Source: Deltaproteobacteria bacterium
GTDB lineage: Bacteria > Desulfobacterota > JAJRXV01
Length of the DNA stretch: 39,805 nt
NCBI GenBank assembly: GCA_024276115.1
Contig: JAJRXV010000253.1
Span: forward strand, 1-39,805
Direction: 5' to 3'
In this document: piece by piece, positions 38,358 through 39,805 of the stretch
Layout: each line of letters opens with the position of its first letter
How positions within the stretch are numbered: position 1 is the stretch's first letter
Program-made: the position numbers and the translations under genes
Notes under the pieces: generated by a model
Database searches by the model: none
What the model was told of the DNA's origin: nothing
Seen by the model: only the letters and a program-made list of their open reading frames with translations

Positions 38358-39686
38358 ATGAAAAGAGTAATATTCACAATAGTAGCTTTGACATGTATGA
38401 TAAACAGCAATGCTTTCGCCGGGGAAAACATGAAGATCACCCCGATGGAGGAAGGGGTTATGTTTGAGCCGATAGTATTGATGCCGCCGCCGAGGGAACA
38501 GAGCGAAGAAACTATCAAGCTGATAGAGAGTATCGCGGCAAATGTAAAGGGGCTCTTTACATCAGAATCAAATAATAGTTTTTCGATGGATTTTAGGCTT
38601 GGTATGCAAAATCTCAAAATATATCACAAGCCCGGCAAAAACAAAGTGACCTTTGTTAACAGGTTCGGCTATCCGTTTATCAACGTATATCAGGACGCGG
38701 TACAGTTTTACTCTCCAACAAAAAACACGATAAAAGAGTACAATAAGAATTATAGCTTTAAATTCTCATATACATTCGACGATAAATTCGAGGAAAAGGT
38801 CAAAGAGCTTGGCGATGATTTTATCTCGGCTGAACAAAATAAATTTTTACTTGCCCGCACAATCGAGTACAGTAAAAGTAGCGTGCCGCGGATAAAGATA
38901 AACATTGATCTCTCCCGCCTTATTTTACAGCTGAAAGACTTTACCGGTATGATTATCCAGACAGATGAGACCGACAACGGCAGAGAGATACTGAAGATCG
39001 AAGCGCACCGGAGAAAAGGTGGTAAAATGATGAAGGTAGGTCTTGACAAGAAAACCAAAAAACTGGTTTATTGCCGGTTTTACATGGATGAGATCGCGTA
39101 TATCGCCATAAATAATATCGATTTTGAAAGTGATATCCCGGACTCAGAGTTTGAGGTAGATAATAAGGCAATAGAAAAGATATCCGCGAAATATGAGAAT
39201 GGTCTTGAAATAAATAACGCTGTCGAGTTTAAGGACTTGGTAGACAAAGGATACGCTTTGACCGCGATCGATGATTTTGATGAGTCGATGACTGCGGATT
39301 ACCTGATAAAACTTGAGGGTGATTTCGAAAAATCAAAAAAATTCTTTGTCATGTTTGAGCCAAAATACGCGGTTTTTCTTAATAATGTGGTCAAGGTAAA
39401 AGAAGAAGAAGAATTTTTGAAGCACTTTAAGGAAATAAACGACTTTATTGACAATGAAAGTTACGCGCTTGATAAAGATAGAAATAAAGTCAGGGCGTTC
39501 TTGTATTATAACCTCAGCCAGTTTTACGCTGTTGACGGTCAGATAAAAAAATCACTGCAAGCTATCAACAAGAGCATAAAATATGACCCTGCCGCCGAAA
39601 ATAAGTACAGACAGTTTAAAGGGCAAGTAATCATGTATGAAAAGCAGCAGAAAGAGAAAAAGAAAAAAGAACAAAAAAAACAGTAG
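38358..39686 (+). CDS. Exported LolA-like plus C-terminal TPR protein
   Basis: Signal peptide MKRVIFTIVALTCMINSNAFA; LolA-like beta-rich region; C-terminal NLSQFYAVDGQIKKSLQAINKSIKYDPAAE; SD gaggag upstream. Confidence 0.6.
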   Translation: MKRVIFTIVALTCMINSNAFAGENMKITPMEEGVMFEPIVLMPPPREQSEETIKLIESIAANVKGLFTSESNNSFSMDFRLGMQNLKIYHKPGKNKVTFVNRFGYPFINVYQDAVQFYSPTKNTIKEYNKNYSFKFSYTFDDKFEEKVKELGDDFISAEQNKFLLARTIEYSKSSVPRIKINIDLSRLILQLKDFTGMIIQTDETDNGREILKIEAHRRKGGKMMKVGLDKKTKKLVYCRFYMDEIAYIAINNIDFESDIPDSEFEVDNKAIEKISAKYENGLEINNAVEFKDLVDKGYALTAIDDFDESMTADYLIKLEGDFEKSKKFFVMFEPKYAVFLNNVVKVKEEEEFLKHFKEINDFIDNESYALDKDRNKVRAFLYYNLSQFYAVDGQIKKSLQAINKSIKYDPAAENKYRQFKGQVIMYEKQQKEKKKKEQKKQ

Positions 39687-39701
39687 CGGGATAAAAAAAA
39701 T

Positions 39702-39805
39702 ATGACTGTAACAGGTGCCAATAACACATCTTCGGTGGTATACTCAAACTCAGCGGCACGGCTGTATCATGAGTTTTATAGCAACCTGAGCGCTGCCATA
39801 AACGC
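39702..39805 (+). CDS. Start of possible CDS running off the window
   Basis: Open frame MTVTGANNTSSVVYSNSAARLYHEFYSNLSAAINA... to the window end. Confidence 0.3.
   Translation, partial: MTVTGANNTSSVVYSNSAARLYHEFYSNLSAAIN

Overview
The 39.8 kb window is mostly conserved bacterial core and energy-metabolism loci. The organism looks like a Gram-negative, deltaproteobacteria-like bacterium (inferred from gene content only). In window order it holds: (i) the rod-shape cluster mreB-mreC-mreD-mrdA(PBP2)-rodA on the minus strand; (ii) a PpiD/SurA-like foldase (+); (iii) a phosphate regulon phoB-phoR-pstS-pstC-pstA-pstB-phoU (-), with candidate Pho boxes ahead of both pstS and phoB; (iv) a System-I cytochrome c maturation operon ccmE-F-H-(ccmI N-term)-A-B-C-(ccmD-like)-TPR (-), whose CcmE has Cys in place of the heme-binding His (CPSKY); (v) a nickel/cobalt ECF transporter (DUF4198-CbiL-like-CbiM-CbiQ, -) with no ATPase gene in the window and two NikR-like inverted repeats upstream; (vi) an exported ankyrin-repeat protein and citramalate synthase (+); (vii) an rnfCDGEAB operon (+); (viii) a CHASE2-adenylate cyclase / FecR-like / DUF4384 lipoprotein module (-), with a LolA-like plus TPR exported protein (+) beside it. 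Intergenic spaces carry several families of short palindromic or MITE-like repeats, including a pair with covarying arms. No rRNA, tRNA or CRISPR array was recognised. The best leads for novelty are the CHASE2/FecR/DUF4384 module, the Cys-type CcmE combined with a CcmH, the ATPase-less nickel cluster with tandem operators, and the covarying MITE-like hairpins. No computation or database search was run; family calls rest on recognised motifs.
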